Source of the DNA: Thiohalophilus thiocyanatoxydans
GTDB lineage: Bacteria > Pseudomonadota > Gammaproteobacteria > UBA6429 > Thiohalophilaceae
Length of the DNA: 64,000 nucleotides
Reading direction: 5' to 3'
Assembly: GCF_004366735.1 (NCBI RefSeq)
Contig: NZ_SOQX01000002.1
Span: forward strand, 310,001 to 374,000
In this document: piece by piece, positions 63,885-64,000 of the stretch
Layout of the letters: each line of letters begins with the position of its first letter
Position numbering within the stretch: the first letter of the stretch is position 1
The notes under the pieces: generated by a model
Databases searched by the model: none
The model's input: the letters and a program-made list of their open reading frames with translations, nothing else
Told to the model about the DNA's origin: nothing
Position numbers and translations under genes: made by a program

Positions 63885-64000
63885 GACAGGACGGGGCCTT
63901 TGAAAGGAATCAGCATATCACGCGCATGTTGTCCCGAAACGAATGCGAGTGAAAAGCGAGGAGTGCTTTAGTATCTAAGAATTCTGGAGGCAATCGGAGG
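63885..64000. other. Right edge: upstream region of the dsrN-like gene, no gene seen
   Basis: The 116 bp before dsrN show no end of another minus-strand gene and no convincing Shine-Dalgarno sequence next to the ATG (AAAGG lies 12 bp away). A dsrP-type gene, if present, must end beyond the window edge. Confidence 0.5.

Overview
The window reads as a chromosomal segment of a gammaproteobacterium, most likely a sulfur oxidiser. The housekeeping order thrS-infC-rpmI-rplT-pheS-pheT-ihfA-merR-tRNA-Pro is the usual gammaproteobacterial one. The right edge carries a minus-strand pair that looks like dsrN (siroheme amidase, CbiA family) and dsrR (a cysteine-free A-type scaffold protein), the tail of a reverse dissimilatory sulfite reductase operon. 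A complete siroheme synthase gene (cysG), a rhodanese gene and an APS kinase gene (cysC) lie nearby and fit that lifestyle.

Layout. (1) 0.1-32.0 kb: a surface-polysaccharide locus, all on the plus strand. GC-rich precursor genes sit at the left (ugd, manC, UDP-glucuronate epimerase, tviB-like dehydrogenase, PglK-like ABC flippase). An AT-rich middle (8.1 to about 25.2 kb) holds an unusual nonulosonate-type set (NeuB-like synthase, WbpM-like dehydratase, a gene of unknown function, an SpsF-class III aminotransferase fusion), two sulfotransferases, a Capsule_synth-like protein, two methyltransferases, glycosyltransferases and a Wzy-like polymerase. The right part has wecB, a heparinase II/III-like protein, a glycosyltransferase, a third sulfotransferase, a PglC-like initiating transferase and a DegT aminotransferase. 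The products suggest a sulfated, possibly nonulosonate-containing glycan. (2) 32.3-43.5 kb: a toxin-antitoxin island (five PIN toxins with antitoxins, YefM-YoeB, ParDE, AbiEii-like, Fic) in which the wbpM/capD gene of the polysaccharide locus is embedded. (3) 43.9-53.7 kb: tRNA-Val, thrS to merR, tRNA-Pro. (4) 54-64 kb: cysC, cysG, an Atm1-like ABC exporter, an S24-like protein, rhodanese, a NarXL-like two-component system, dsrR and dsrN.

The most unusual aspect is the repeat load. About thirty tandem arrays of 7-bp units, nearly all of the form A-R-K-N-N-N-N read on one strand (AGTTCTG, AGTGCTG, AGTTGGC, AGTCGTA, AATGTTG, AGGGACG, AGGGGCT), occupy gene borders. Several form an ordered composite: AATGTTG-type heptamers, a perfect GC hairpin with T-run, AGTTGGC heptamers, a linker AGAATATAA, AGTNCTG heptamers, CTGTCTGTTGT and a REP/REPIN. 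Other arrays sit as inverted pairs around G-rich palindromes. Repeats have also entered coding sequence in frame in ugd, the tviB-like gene and pheT, and they supply start-proximal codons or stop codons of other genes. Two small genes, a four-helix-bundle (23S IVP-like) gene and a DUF559 nuclease-like gene, are each flanked on both sides by one repeat subtype and may be their cognate autonomous components; that link is inference.

All calls come from reading the sequence and family knowledge; no database search was run.
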